Shown piece by piece: positions 1-9,651 of a DNA stretch of 64,000 nt; position 1 is the first letter of the stretch; each line of letters starts with the position of its first letter. Made by a program: the position numbers and the translations under genes. Under the pieces are notes generated by a model. The model saw only the letters and a program-made list of their open reading frames with translations, had not been told where the DNA came from and did not search any database. This stretch comes from JAUCQB01 sp964586235. Lineage in GTDB: Bacteria; Planctomycetota; Phycisphaerae; UBA1845; PWPN01. Location of the stretch: positions 1-64,000 of the forward strand of contig CAZPIO010000023.1 of the NCBI GenBank assembly GCA_964586235.1, given 5' to 3'.

Positions 1-663
1 CTGAGGCGGGTCGGGCTCACCGTCACCGTTCGTGAGAACGGGAGGATCGCCTGCGATCGCGCTCTAGATGCCCAGGCTGCCGGCCAACCGTTTGACCTGA
101 TCCTGATGGACATCCAGATGCCCGTGCTGGACGGCTACGACGCCACTGTGCAGCTTCGGCGGCAGGGCTACATGCATCCCATCGTCGCTCTGACCGCCAA
201 CGCCATGCAGGGCGACCGGGACAAATGCCGAGCGGTCGGCTGCGACGACTTCCTCTCCAAGCCGATCGAGCGGGCGAAGCTGATCACCACCGTCGCGGCA
301 TTCTGCCGGCCGGAGTCCCCTCCAAAGCCTCCGGCCGCCGTCGGCCATGAGCCCCATCCGCCGGCCGGTCCCGGCGACCCGGGATATCACACCCGCCTGG
401 TCCGCGACTTCGTGTCCTCTCTCCCGGGCACCATTGAGGACATCCGCCGTCTGGCCACGGCCCGCGACACGGCCGCCCTGCTCAATATGCTCCACGAGAT
501 CCGCGCCCAGGCGGCCGGATACGGCCTGGAAGCGATTCAACAGTGCGCGGAACGCCTCGGACAGACGGCCCAGGTGACCAGCGACCTCAAGGAACTCGAG
601 ATCGTGATCCAGAACCTGGCGGGTGCCTGTCATCGGGCAAGGATAGGCCAGGGCATGACTTGA
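1..663 (+). CDS. Hybrid histidine kinase C-terminus (receiver + Hpt), 5' truncated
   Basis: The reading frame is already open at base 1, so the N-terminus lies outside the window. The visible 220 codons hold most of a response-regulator receiver domain: phosphoacceptor Asp in LILMDIQMPVLDG, the conserved Thr in VALTANAM and the conserved Lys in FLSKPIE. After a proline-rich linker there is an Hpt-like helical domain in which HEIRAQAAGYG matches the H-x-x-K-G-x-A-x-x-x-G phosphotransfer motif, with Arg in place of Lys. A terminal REC-Hpt arrangement is typical of hybrid sensor kinases that pass phosphate onward, so this is probably the tail of one; a stand-alone REC-Hpt protein is possible. 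It converges on the sensor kinase on the opposite strand, leaving 75 bp between them. Confidence 0.85.
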   Translation: MRRVGLTVTVRENGRIACDRALDAQAAGQPFDLILMDIQMPVLDGYDATVQLRRQGYMHPIVALTANAMQGDRDKCRAVGCDDFLSKPIERAKLITTVAAFCRPESPPKPPAAVGHEPHPPAGPGDPGYHTRLVRDFVSSLPGTIEDIRRLATARDTAALLNMLHEIRAQAAGYGLEAIQQCAERLGQTAQVTSDLKELEIVIQNLAGACHRARIGQGMT

Positions 664-738
664 TTCGCGCAGGCGAAAGAAACAGGCTCACCTGAAATTC
701 CTCGACTGTCGCAGCCTCACAGGTGGGCGCCAAGCTGC

Positions 739-3594
739 TTACTCCTCCACCCTCGGCAGCGTGAAGCGGAAAGTGGAGCCCTCGCCCGGCCTGGACTCGA
801 CCCAGATGCGCCCGCCGTGGCGTTCGACGATTCTCTTGCAGATCGTCAGGCCGATGCCGGTGCCCGGGTACTGCTCCCGGCTGTGCAGACGCTGAAACAT
901 CATGAAGATGCGTTCGAAATGCCGGGCGTCCATGCCGATGCCGTTGTCGCTGACGGCGAACTCCCACATTTCATCCACCAATCGCACCCCGATGTGAATT
1001 CGAGGAGGCTCCTTGCCGTTGAACTTGATCGCGTTGCCGATCAGGTTCTGGAATAGCTGCCCGAGTTGCGTGGTGTCGCCACGGATGGCCGGCAGCGGAT
1101 CGTGCGTGACCGTCGCGTGATGCTCCTCGATGGTCAACTGAAGGCCCGCCAGAACCTCCTCCAGGACCGCGCCGCACTCGGTCCGACGAAACCTGCCCCC
1201 TCGCGTGCCCACGCGGGAGTATGCCAGCAGGTCCTTGATGAGCTGGGACATACGGGTCGCGCCCTCGACTGCGAAACCGATGAATTCGTCGGCGGTCGCG
1301 TCGAGTCTGCCCTCGTAACGCTGCTTGAGCAGTTGCATGTAGCCGGTGACCAGCCGTAGCGGCTCCTGCAGATCATGCGAGGCGACGTAGGCGAACTGCT
1401 CGAGGTCCAGATTCGACCGCCGCAGGTCCTCGGCTGTCCGGCGCAACGCCTCGTCGGCCTGCTCGCGCTGGAGGGCCAGACCGATGTTGTCGGAAAGCTG
1501 TTCAAAGAATCTGATGAGCTCCGGGGTAAACCGTTCCTTCCGACGATCATTCAACTGCAGCAGACCGATGATCTCGTCGCCCGAGCGTACCGGGATCAGC
1601 GCGATCGACTGATAGCCCTCACGGATGCACCGGTTGCGGGGATTGGTTCGCGGGTCTGCCTCGGGCGCCAGCTCAAGCAGTTCCCGCGATCCGTTGGTCC
1701 AGAAGCTTCCCCCTTCGCTGAAGCAGGGCATGGTGGGATCGGTCCGTCCCGAGAGGACCAGGCCGCAAGTGCATTCGTGGATCGGTCGGCCCTGCGCGTC
1801 CCGGATAACGCCGCCGTCACTGCTCCTGGCGCAGAGGGAGTCCTCCTCGCGCACAAAGACATCCGAAAAGCCGTTCTGCTCGTAATACGGGCAGTCGTCT
1901 CCCCGGCGCATCCGCAGCCCGACCGCATCGAAACTCATCAGTTCCCTGACCAAGCGGAGCACCTCGCCGATCAGGCCGCGCACGTCGCCGCCTCCGCGGT
2001 TCAAAACCCGAAGGACTTCCGTCGCCACGCTCTGCCTCAACTCCATTTCCTTGCGTTCAGTGATGTCGTCGACCGTGACCAGGGCCAGGAGGGACCGGCC
2101 GTTCATCTCGCGCACCAGTTCGCCGCCGTAGCTGAAGATGCGCTGCCAGTCGCTGTGGTGCCGCCGGATGCGAATCTGCCAGTCGCGCAGGGTCTCACCA
2201 CGAAGGATCCGGGCCAGCGGCCATTGCTCGAGGGGCAACACGGCCCCGTCCAGCGTCGACAACTCAAAGATGTCGGCGAACTCGGGCAGGCGCCGCCGAG
2301 CCTCATCGAGGCTGGCGAATCCATGCATCTCAAGGGCGGCCCGATTCCATTGCAGCAGGTGCCCCTCGAGGTCGGCGACGACCACTCCCTCGTCGAGGTG
2401 CTCCACCACCGCCTTCATCTCCGCGTGGGCGGCCGCCAGTTCGCCGCTCCGGGCTTGTACTAGTTCTTCCAGGTGGTGGCGGTGCTTCTCCAGTTCCGCT
2501 TGGGCCTGCTTACGCTCGGTGATGTCGAGGCCCACCTCCATGATCAGCGGCGAGCCGTCCACATCGGTGAAGGGGAAGTCGTAGATATCGTAGCTGCGAC
2601 CGTCCGGGCCGGTCCACTCCCAGTGGTGCGGAGCGTTGGTTTTCAGGACCTTGTAGCTCTCGCAGTTTTCACAAGGCTCAGTGCGTTTGAACAGATATTC
2701 GTAGCAGCGGCGCCCCTCGGACTTACCGAAGCGTTCCTTGAAAAAGCGATTCGCGAACGGCACGCGATAGTCCGGTGACAACAGCACCAGGTATGCGGGC
2801 AACTGGTCCAGCACATCTCTGAATCGCTGTCGCTCGGCCTTCACCATGTCCATGGTTTGCAGCAGTTCGGCCGTCCGCTGCTGGACCCGCAACTCCAGTC
2901 GCTCGTTCAGCTCCTGGAGCTCCTGCTGGGCACGCATCCGTTCCATGGCGGTGGCGACCTGGTCGGTGACGGTCTTCATCATCGCCAGATCATCTTCGCT
3001 GAAGCTGGTTCGGGAGCGAGTCCCGAACGACACTGTTCCGATCACGCGGTCCATCGCGATAATCGGATGACATGCGTAGGCTCTGATTGCGAGCGAGCGG
3101 ACGAGGTCGGCGCGGGGGTCACAGGATTCCTGGATGTCTTCGGCGACGATGCGCCGGCCTTCCCGGGCCACACGGCCGCAAATGGCCTGGCCGAAATCAA
3201 GCCACTCGATGGCCCCCTTCGCCTGCTCCGGCAGGCCGGCACAGGCGTTGAGGTGAAGGCGGCCGACGTCCTCATCCACGAGGTAGTTGACGAAGATGTG
3301 GCAGTCAAGATGCTCCATCACCCTTGCACAAAGGGCGTCGACGATTTTCTGCGGCTCCTTGCTCTGCAGCAGTTCTCCGGCCGTTGTCGAGAGAATCTCG
3401 AAACGTGCCGCCGCCCGGCTGATTGCCTCCTCCGCCCGCCTTCGCTCGGTGAGGTCGGTCATCGTCTGGGCCGGTTGGTCGGCAGCGACGGCCTTCCGGC
3501 GGGGCTTGGCCCCGGCCTTCTTGGACCGCCCGTTTGGGGTGGAGATCGACCTGGTTGCTTTATCTGAGCGGAGAGACTGCTTCGTCCGTGCCAT
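739..3594 (-). CDS. Multi-domain sensor histidine kinase (GAF-PAS-PAS-GAF-HisKA-HATPase)
   Basis: A 951-residue kinase without evident membrane segments, so probably cytoplasmic. In order: a basic N-terminal tail, a GAF domain (about 65-220), a coiled coil, a PAS domain with a CENC cysteine pair (about 260-370), a second PAS domain (about 400-510), a second GAF domain rich in cysteines (about 530-690), HisKA with phosphoacceptor His near residue 740 in ASHDLQEPLR, and HATPase_c with N-box NLIGNAIKFN, G1 box DNGIGMD and G2 box GTGIGL. The C-terminal half resembles bacteriophytochrome-type kinases, but no chromophore site is evident. The ATG at 3594 is preferred because GGAG sequences lie just upstream; the frame stays open to 3729. 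It has no receiver domain and no partner regulator next to it. Confidence 0.9.
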   Translation of the reverse strand: MARTKQSLRSDKATRSISTPNGRSKKAGAKPRRKAVAADQPAQTMTDLTERRRAEEAISRAAARFEILSTTAGELLQSKEPQKIVDALCARVMEHLDCHIFVNYLVDEDVGRLHLNACAGLPEQAKGAIEWLDFGQAICGRVAREGRRIVAEDIQESCDPRADLVRSLAIRAYACHPIIAMDRVIGTVSFGTRSRTSFSEDDLAMMKTVTDQVATAMERMRAQQELQELNERLELRVQQRTAELLQTMDMVKAERQRFRDVLDQLPAYLVLLSPDYRVPFANRFFKERFGKSEGRRCYEYLFKRTEPCENCESYKVLKTNAPHHWEWTGPDGRSYDIYDFPFTDVDGSPLIMEVGLDITERKQAQAELEKHRHHLEELVQARSGELAAAHAEMKAVVEHLDEGVVVADLEGHLLQWNRAALEMHGFASLDEARRRLPEFADIFELSTLDGAVLPLEQWPLARILRGETLRDWQIRIRRHHSDWQRIFSYGGELVREMNGRSLLALVTVDDITERKEMELRQSVATEVLRVLNRGGGDVRGLIGEVLRLVRELMSFDAVGLRMRRGDDCPYYEQNGFSDVFVREEDSLCARSSDGGVIRDAQGRPIHECTCGLVLSGRTDPTMPCFSEGGSFWTNGSRELLELAPEADPRTNPRNRCIREGYQSIALIPVRSGDEIIGLLQLNDRRKERFTPELIRFFEQLSDNIGLALQREQADEALRRTAEDLRRSNLDLEQFAYVASHDLQEPLRLVTGYMQLLKQRYEGRLDATADEFIGFAVEGATRMSQLIKDLLAYSRVGTRGGRFRRTECGAVLEEVLAGLQLTIEEHHATVTHDPLPAIRGDTTQLGQLFQNLIGNAIKFNGKEPPRIHIGVRLVDEMWEFAVSDNGIGMDARHFERIFMMFQRLHSREQYPGTGIGLTICKRIVERHGGRIWVESRPGEGSTFRFTLPRVEE

Positions 3595-4330
3595 GCTCCA
3601 ACTCCACTGGACGCCCCGCTTCTCCGAACCACAACGTGGTACAGGAGTTGCACTATCGCGTTCCTGCTCGACCCGATCAAGGACAAGCAGTCGCGGCGGG
3701 CGCGCCGAGGTCCCACCCATTCTAGACAACCGCCACCGGGAGCTTGCCTGACGGCGGCCAGCGAATTCAAAGTCGTATTCGGGGTTTCCGAGGCATCATA
3801 AGACTTATAGGACGGCCACCGAGTAGCGGTCGTGAGTCCGGCTGCTGGCGTCTCGCCGTCACCGGTGATTTGGCCCATATCTCTCGTGTTGCCCGAGTTG
3901 AGTCCGTTTGCCCCCAACTGATCCGGCGGCTCATGCCAGCCGCGACATTAGCCCCCGCACCCGCGGCAGGATGCCCTGAGCTTAGATAGTCTGGATAATA
4001 TGGGCAACAATGGGGTGGTCGCCCATCTGGTGTTTTCAATACTCAGACCACCGTGACCTGGTTGCCAAGAAACAGGCCTGGGCTGGCAGACCAGCCCTCC
4101 CGGCCGAGCCTGCCTTCAGGCTTCACCGGAAAGCTTTGGAGAGCATATAAAAAATCGCCGATCTTCTTGCATCTTTGTAAACCGCCGATTAGAATATGTG
4201 TAGACAGACCGTTTTGAGGCTTGGTTTTTGCGCTGAGCTTGCGCCAGGATCGACAAGCGCTCGACTCGGCGCGGTAGGTTGCGTAAATGTCATGGCCGCT
4301 TCCCGGAAGCCCCAACCAGGAGAGCCGCTC
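3595..4330. other. Intergenic region between divergent genes
   Basis: No convincing gene. It separates the kinase from the pseudopilin gene. It holds a perfect 6-bp hairpin without a T tail at 4081-4096, an AT-rich patch near 4145-4200 and the predicted promoter listed separately. Short open frames here have no recognisable domain. Confidence 0.6.
4167..4195 (+). promoter_or_regulatory. Predicted sigma70-type promoter
   Basis: TTGCAT (4167-4172), a 17-bp spacer and TAGAAT (4190-4195) in an AT-rich patch. It would start transcription near 4202 and give a leader of about 130 nt before the pseudopilin ATG at 4331. Read by eye, with no experimental support. Confidence 0.4.
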
Positions 4331-5149
4331 ATGTCCGTCAGGCTGACCAACACCCCCGGACGCCCCCGCAGCGCGTTCACCCTCATCGAGGTGCTCGTGG
4401 TCGTCGCGATCATCGCTTTGCTGGTCGCGATCCTGCTGCCATCCCTCTCGAGAGCCCGCGAGCAGGCCAAGCGGGCCGCCTGCGCGTCGAATCTGCATCA
4501 GCAGGGTCTGGGCATGTACTCGTACGCCAACGACAATCGGGCTTTTCTGCCGTGGCGGGGATGGTTCTCCTACGATATCTCCGAGAGTCGTCACGAGGCG
4601 TACGGCGGCGCGGGAACCGATAAGGTTCTGGTGAATCTCGCCCTTCTGATCGGCAAGCATGTAGGCAAAGACTGGGATATCCTGTATTGCCCCTGTACCC
4701 TCGAGCTGTATCGTGACAGCAAGTCGGGGCTCCCGTCATTGTGGGATCCGGCATATCCGTTCTCGCACGGCGGCTACAACTACGCCCTGCCCATGGGCAA
4801 GCGCGTCGGCGCCCCCAAAATGGATCTGGACGTGTATCCCAGGGACCTCAGCAAGCTGGACGGCAACTGGGTCAACGCCCTGGCCGAGGGTGCTCCTCCC
4901 GAAGCGATTGACCCGTCCGGCAACGTCGATCTCGTCAAGATGATGCCTCGACGGCCGCAGGTGCTGGTGATGGATTTCGTCATCGGCGGCGGCAAGACGC
5001 TGCACCCGGGCGGCATCAACGCCCTCTTCAGCGACGGCCACGCCAAGTTCGTGAAGTACGCCGACCTGCCGACGGGCGGAGGCGGCGTCGGTGGCAGCGG
5101 CAGCATGAGTTCCTTTGAACTCTGGCAGTACGCCACCGCTCGTCCGTGA
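4331..5149 (+). CDS. Pseudopilin-like protein, H-X9-DG type
   Basis: A 272-residue protein that starts with a short basic leader followed by AFTLIEVLVVVAIIALL, the prepilin peptidase site (cleavage before F, Glu at mature position 5) and the N-terminal helix that anchors pilins and type II secretion pseudopilins. The C-terminus carries HPGGINALFSDGH, the H-X9-DG motif found in large planctomycete pseudopilin families. The globular part has paired cysteines (YCPC). ATG 4331 is chosen because an AGGAG sequence precedes it by about 9 bp and the prepilin leader then has normal length; the frame is open from 4196. It stands alone here and its specific function is unknown. Two paralogues lie at 45.9-48.0 kb. 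Confidence 0.9.
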   Translation: MSVRLTNTPGRPRSAFTLIEVLVVVAIIALLVAILLPSLSRAREQAKRAACASNLHQQGLGMYSYANDNRAFLPWRGWFSYDISESRHEAYGGAGTDKVLVNLALLIGKHVGKDWDILYCPCTLELYRDSKSGLPSLWDPAYPFSHGGYNYALPMGKRVGAPKMDLDVYPRDLSKLDGNWVNALAEGAPPEAIDPSGNVDLVKMMPRRPQVLVMDFVIGGGKTLHPGGINALFSDGHAKFVKYADLPTGGGGVGGSGSMSSFELWQYATARP

Positions 5150-5286
5150 CTCCCCGGCCTTCAAGCAGCTCATGTCTGTGAGGTCAAACCGAGTTCTCAC
5201 ACGCCTGAAGCAAAGACACGGACGGCCCCGTCTCGGCCCTTCGCACCTCCGCGCATGGCAGCCGAAGCGCCTGCTTCGCCCGGACC

Positions 5287-7332
5287 TCAACCCGGCACGG
5301 GTTCGGTCATCCGCCAGGCGCGCAGTACTTCCGCGACGCTCCATGCCTGGGCTATGCAGCCGCGCGGCGTGTGGGGAGGTTCGGCATCGAAGATCTCGCT
5401 GACCGAGCCGATCCCGGCTTCGTCAAGATGCTTGACAAGCGGGGTCAGCAGCTTGCGCATCTTGACCTTTGCCTCCGGGGCAAAACCGTGAACGCGCAGA
5501 TAGGCCTCGACGTACGGTCCGATGAGCCAGCCCCACACCGTGCCCTGGTGGTAAACGCTGTCCCGCTGATAGGGATTGCCCTGGTACCGTCCGGCGTAGG
5601 CCGGGTGCCTCTGGCACAGTGAACGCAGGCCGTACGGAGTGAGCAGTCGGCTTTCAATGATCGAAAGAACCCCGCGCTGCTGGTCGCGCTTCAGCGGCGA
5701 ATGCGGCAGGCTCACGGCGAAGATCTGGTTCGGACGGACGGCGGGATCGCCCCAGCTATCGCGGACCACGTCGTAGAGACACCCGCACTTGTCGTTCCAG
5801 AAGGCCTGAACAAACGCCCGCTCGAAGCTCGCGGCCATCTCCGCATAGCAAGCCGCCTTGGCGGCATTGTGACCGGCCGTCCGCTGCGACAGTATTCGCA
5901 GGGCGTGGTACCACAGCGCGTTGATCTCGACCGGCTTGCCATGGCGCGGTGTGAAGACGGTGTCGCCGCACTTGGCGTCCATCCAGGTCAATTGAGTCGA
6001 TGGGTCGCCGCAGGAGATGAGCCCATCCTTGTCCATGCGGATATTGAAGCGCGTCCCGGCGGCAAAGGCATCGACCACATTCTCGCATGCCGGACCCAGC
6101 CGGTCCTGCCAGGCAGCCCGGTCGCCGCTGGCCGCGACGTAGGCGTCGGCCGCATGGACGAACCAGAGGCTTGCGTCCACGCTGTTGTAATCACGGCCGT
6201 TGCCGTAGTCGCTGAATCGGTTGGGAATCAACCCATCCTGCTGGGCCGACGCGAAGACATCGAGCACCTGCCTCGCTTCGGGAAATCGGCCGGTCTCCAG
6301 CAGCAGCCCGGGCAGCGCGATGAACGTGTCCCGCCCCCAGTCCCCGAACCAGTGATAACCAGCCAGGATGGTCGTCAGACTGGGCCCCTCCTCGCGATGC
6401 CGGGTGACGACGAACGCCCCGGCGGCCTCCGTGAGCCGGTCGTCCACCGTCGTCGGCGCAGGCGGCAACGCTGCATCAACGCTTTGCGCCGGTCGCGGTT
6501 GCGGCCTGGCCGAAAAGTCGCGCGTGAAGTCCGCGGCCGCACGGAACTCGATGTCAAGCGTCCCCGTGCCGGCCACCCTGAACCAGCCGGGGACAAAAAG
6601 GTCCTCGTTGCGATCGAGGCCGCGGGCGGCTTCCTCGCGATGGACAAAGCTCCGCCACCAGCCTGGCTGCCGCTCGAAGCGCACGGGAGAATCCTGTCCG
6701 CACTGCCGAACACTCAGCCAGACGCGCGGCCCGGTGCTGAAGGCGTCGACCCCGACAAGGTCGTCGACCTCGGTGATCGGATAGCTGCCGTCAAATGCGC
6801 GGGTCAGAGCGTGGAAATCCCGCATGGCCAGGAATGGCAGCAGGTTGAGCGACAGGGCGGTCCCCGGTGCGGCCTCCAGCCGATAACGGATCGACACCTC
6901 GTCACAATCCCGCATGAGGGCGACCACCTTTGTCAGACGGGCGTCGCCAATGGCGTAGCGAAATCGAGCCCAAGGCAGGACCGCATTGCTGCTCGCGGAA
7001 AAGTCGACCAGATGCTGATAGCCCTGCGGGTGGAACGCCTGGTTGAACTCGAATGCGGCCAGCTCCGCGAACTGACCGTTCAAGCCAACCCGTTCGAGCA
7101 CTTCCGACAGAAAAAGCCATCTCTCCAGGGGAGGACGGGCGGCCGCCACCAGCAGGCCGTGATACCGTCTCGTCGGGACGCCCGCCAGGGTGCTGGAGGC
7201 ATATCCCCCGCGGCCGTTGGCGATGAGCCATTCCTTCCTCAGCAGCGCCTCAAGGCCACCTGAAAGCAGCGTTGGTGCATTCTGAGCCGGCATTGCATCT
7301 CGATACGCAGCGTCAAGGACGGCCGTTCCCAT
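5287..7332 (-). CDS. Glycogen debranching enzyme (amylo-alpha-1,6-glucosidase type)
   Basis: 681 residues. The N-terminal half (about 25-270) is the bacterial/archaeal debranching-enzyme N-domain, recognisable from EWLIANGRGGYASST, TRRYHGLLVA and the trailing beta-sandwich. The C-terminal (alpha/alpha)6 barrel (about 310-670) has WFGDWGRDTFIALPG, DGLIPNRF, YNSVDASLWFV, VEINALWYHA, RPNQIFAVSLP and VYHQGTVWGWLIGPY, all family signatures that include the acidic catalytic residues. It should hydrolyse alpha-1,6 branch glucose during cytoplasmic glycogen breakdown. No other glycogen gene is adjacent. A GGGGG sequence lies 9 bp before the ATG, and a likely extended -10 promoter lies 33 bp upstream, so it is probably monocistronic. 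Confidence 0.93.
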   Translation of the reverse strand: MGTAVLDAAYRDAMPAQNAPTLLSGGLEALLRKEWLIANGRGGYASSTLAGVPTRRYHGLLVAAARPPLERWLFLSEVLERVGLNGQFAELAAFEFNQAFHPQGYQHLVDFSASSNAVLPWARFRYAIGDARLTKVVALMRDCDEVSIRYRLEAAPGTALSLNLLPFLAMRDFHALTRAFDGSYPITEVDDLVGVDAFSTGPRVWLSVRQCGQDSPVRFERQPGWWRSFVHREEAARGLDRNEDLFVPGWFRVAGTGTLDIEFRAAADFTRDFSARPQPRPAQSVDAALPPAPTTVDDRLTEAAGAFVVTRHREEGPSLTTILAGYHWFGDWGRDTFIALPGLLLETGRFPEARQVLDVFASAQQDGLIPNRFSDYGNGRDYNSVDASLWFVHAADAYVAASGDRAAWQDRLGPACENVVDAFAAGTRFNIRMDKDGLISCGDPSTQLTWMDAKCGDTVFTPRHGKPVEINALWYHALRILSQRTAGHNAAKAACYAEMAASFERAFVQAFWNDKCGCLYDVVRDSWGDPAVRPNQIFAVSLPHSPLKRDQQRGVLSIIESRLLTPYGLRSLCQRHPAYAGRYQGNPYQRDSVYHQGTVWGWLIGPYVEAYLRVHGFAPEAKVKMRKLLTPLVKHLDEAGIGSVSEIFDAEPPHTPRGCIAQAWSVAEVLRAWRMTEPVPG

Positions 7333-7364
7333 TGCGCCCCCGAATCCAAGGCAAGTGCGACCGT

Positions 7365-7373
7365 ATTATAGCA
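7365..7373 (-). promoter_or_regulatory. Predicted extended -10 promoter of the debranching enzyme gene
   Basis: On the minus strand the sequence reads TGCTATAAT, a perfect TATAAT with the TGn extension. No good -35 box is seen. The start of transcription would be near 7358, about 25 nt before the ATG at 7332. Confidence 0.5.
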
Positions 7374-8009
7374 CTGCCCGCCCTACCCCTAGTATCGGCA
7401 CCCGACCCTCGTTGGCCTGATCCATTGCGGAGAATACCCCTTGTCGCGCGGCAGCCCGAGCCGCCGACCGTCCCAGCGGATCCGTCAACCAAGCCCCCAA
7501 GCCATCCGATTCCGCTGGAAAGCTCCCCGCCGATGTCTGCGGAAGCTGTACTCCAGAGAGAACCTGTTGAAGACATCGGCAACCCCATCGTCTGTCTCCC
7601 GTAGGAAACGCCCAGGAGCCGCAATTCCTGCCAGATACCTCTGTGGAATAGCAGAATCCCATCGGAGAACCTCGCCCTCAAGGACCGCTTCCACTCGCGC
7701 TCAAGGGTGTGATCGCCTCCGACCAGACGTCCCGCCGAGATCGTGCTGCACAGCGAGGCTTCGCTGTCCTTACGCCAGCCAGTCCGCCCGTAGGGCAACG
7801 ACGAACGCCAAAACTCCGCCCTCCTTGACCGCCCGTTGACTGGGGCGGCCTGCCGACGTCGTCAGTAAGAATCGCTTAACTGTCTCTGTAGGAGTGAGTT
7901 AACAACGGGACGGGTGACCGGGGAGCAGCCGCATGGCCAAGTTGATGTGTCCAGAGTCAGCCAAACGCTGCCAGAAGCCAGGAGACGGATTGACGTCATT
8001 CGGGGGAAT
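7374..8009. other. Intergenic region without a recognised gene
   Basis: About 640 bp between the debranching enzyme promoter and the tRNA. Open frames run across both strands (for example 7313-7798 on minus), but none has a recognisable domain or a convincing ribosome binding site. No repeat or terminator was found. Confidence 0.5.
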
Positions 8010-8093
8010 TGCGGATGAGAGGAGTCGAACCTCCACGGGGTTGCCCCCACAAGGACCTGAACCTTGCGCGTCTGCCAGTTCCGCCACATCCGC
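8010..8093 (-). tRNA. tRNA-Leu (anticodon CAG)
   Basis: The minus strand folds as a class II tRNA. The 7-bp acceptor stem GCGGATG/CATCCGC is perfect, the D arm reads TGGCGGAACTGGCAGACGC, the anticodon loop TTCAGGT carries CAG, there is a variable arm of the length expected for leucine tRNAs, and the T arm has GGTTCGACTCC. The discriminator base is A, as expected for tRNA-Leu. The 3' CCA is not encoded and must be added enzymatically. It closely resembles E. coli tRNA-Leu(CAG) around the D and anticodon arms. Confidence 0.95.
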
Positions 8094-8110
8094 AGCGATT
8101 ACAGAGACTT

Positions 8111-8139
8111 ATTTAACGCGGACGGCCGGTCCTTGTCAA
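8111..8139 (-). promoter_or_regulatory. Predicted promoter of tRNA-Leu
   Basis: On the minus strand a perfect TTGACA (-35, at 8134-8139) is followed by a 17-bp spacer and TTAAAT (-10, at 8111-8116). Transcription would begin near 8104, about 10 nt before the mature 5' end of the tRNA. Confidence 0.6.
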
Positions 8140-8237
8140 CCAGGTTTGCCCAGGGCAGACTCGTTCCGGGCAGGTTTGCCGGCCGTCCGAGAACACAAGC
8201 CGGGACCGCATATTTCCGATGCCTCATATGGTGCCTT

Positions 8238-9203
8238 ATGCGGGAGTCGGCCGTAACGAATGCCCTGACCATCGACCTTGAGGATTGGCCTCAGGCCGTC
8301 CTCGATCCCTCTCTGCCGGTCACCCGTCGCGTCGTCGGCAACGTTGGGCGGCTGCTCGACTTCCTGGACCGGCGGCAGGTCAAGGCCACGTTCTTTGCCT
8401 TGGGCAAGGTTTGCGAATGCTTTCCCCAGTTGCTCCCGCGGATCGATGCGGCCGGCCACGAGATCGCCTCGCACGGTTACGGTCACGAGTTGCTTCACCA
8501 CCTGAGCCCGGACCAGTTCAGGAGCGACCTGAGGCGGTCAATTGAGATCATCGAATCGCAGATCGGCCAACGGCCCGCGGGTTACCGTGCTCCGGCGTTT
8601 TCGATCACCGCCAGAACACGATGGGCAGGTCCCATTCTCGCGGAGCTCGGCTTTCGCTACAGCTCCAGCATCTTCCCGGTCCGCAAGAAGCGCTACGGCA
8701 TCCCTGACGCCCCCCGCGTGCCCCATCGCTGGCCCGATTGCCCGCTGGTGGAGTTCCCGCTGGCAACACTGCGAGTGCTCGGAGCCAACATTCCCGTCTG
8801 CGGTGGCGGTTACCTGCGGCTGTTCCCAGGCTGGGTCCATGCCCAGGCCATCCGCCGCCTCAACGCCGCCGGCCACCCGGCGGTCCTCTACCTGCACCCT
8901 TACGAGTTCGCCCCCGACGAGGTGCGTGGTTTCAGGAATTCCGGATTCCAGTTCCCGACCCGGCGCTATCTGATGCAATCTCTCTGGCGCGCCCGTGTCC
9001 CGCTCCGCCTGGAGCGGCTTCTGGCGGGCTTCCCCTTTGCTCCCATACAGCAAGTGTTGGACGCCCGCTCTCCGGCCGCTGCCCGGCCGCAGGACTACCC
9101 CGCTCCTCTCCCCGCCAACACCTCGGCACTCCCCCGTTTGTCACCGGGCTGGCAGGTCCCTTCGGACGGGGGCGAGCAGCCAGGTCCTATCCTGCAAACC
9201 TGA
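8238..9203 (+). CDS. Polysaccharide deacetylase, DUF3473 type
   Basis: A 321-residue NodB-fold deacetylase. Motif 1 is TIDLEDW with the acidic metal/base residues, the metal-binding H-x3-H motif is SHGYGH, and RAPAFSI is the active-site Arg motif. The C-terminal part (HPYEFAPDE and following) matches the DUF3473 extension typical of deacetylases in extracellular polysaccharide loci of the exosortase-A (XrtA) type. It would remove N-acetyl groups from a polysaccharide. No exosortase is visible here. The ATG at 8238 gives the normal family N-terminus; the frame is open from 8064, but that part would overlap the tRNA. No strong ribosome binding site is seen. It faces away from the main polysaccharide locus. 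Confidence 0.88.
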   Translation: MRESAVTNALTIDLEDWPQAVLDPSLPVTRRVVGNVGRLLDFLDRRQVKATFFALGKVCECFPQLLPRIDAAGHEIASHGYGHELLHHLSPDQFRSDLRRSIEIIESQIGQRPAGYRAPAFSITARTRWAGPILAELGFRYSSSIFPVRKKRYGIPDAPRVPHRWPDCPLVEFPLATLRVLGANIPVCGGGYLRLFPGWVHAQAIRRLNAAGHPAVLYLHPYEFAPDEVRGFRNSGFQFPTRRYLMQSLWRARVPLRLERLLAGFPFAPIQQVLDARSPAAARPQDYPAPLPANTSALPRLSPGWQVPSDGGEQPGPILQT

Positions 9204-9651
9204 AATTGACCCGGCAGACACCCGCCTCAGCAAGCACGGCCTCTTGCATTGCCTTGTCTATAGAACTATAAGAAGGATGCGCAGGAGGAACATAGAACGG
9301 ATCGCATTAGAGTCTCATCCAGGAGCCCGTTGCCGGCAAGGTGTCCGAGACCCGATAATCTCGAGACAGCAGAGCCAGCCAGGCAGCGATAAGCATCGCC
9401 GAGCGCCGCCCTTACGGTACCACAATCCCGGTTGATGTCCGATAGTCCAGAAGCTGCCGGCCCGTCAGGCCGCTGAGAGTTACGGGACCCGTCCGACGGC
9501 CACGCAGCTCCACATATTCTCCCCAGATTCCCCAGTCGTTATTGCCCGAAACCATTTCGTATTCTACATCTTCTGATGGAAAGCAACGCCGTCTGGCAGC
9601 CGCTCTGTCGACTTGGCGGTTCGCCGCAGCACGGATTGGGGGGGAACAGGG
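9204..9651. other. Intergenic region with a possible relic on the minus strand
   Basis: Between the deacetylase and the heparinase-like gene. It carries a predicted promoter (listed separately) and an AGGAGG sequence at 9282-9287 that has no start codon at a suitable distance. On the minus strand a frame ending at 9412 (up to 9693) has a protein-like composition at its C-terminus but no recognised domain. It overlaps the start of the next gene and may be a relic. Confidence 0.35.
9244..9272 (+). promoter_or_regulatory. Predicted sigma70-type promoter
   Basis: TTGCAT (9244-9249), a 17-bp spacer and TATAAG (9267-9272). The nearest supported gene start is 9652, so it would produce an unusually long leader of about 370 nt. 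It uses the same -35 sequence as the promoter at 4167. Confidence 0.35.

Noticed and set aside
5701..7263. A 520-codon plus-strand frame opposite the debranching enzyme
   Set aside because: It is antisense to a well-conserved gene, is rich in Arg, Gly and Pro, and has no recognisable motif. GC-rich codon bias on one strand commonly opens such frames.
7313..7798. A 161-codon minus-strand frame upstream of the debranching enzyme
   Set aside because: No domain, no ribosome binding site, and it overlaps the debranching enzyme start and its likely promoter.
8064..8237. A longer N-terminus for the deacetylase
   Set aside because: It would run through the tRNA-Leu gene and its promoter and is not part of the NodB fold.
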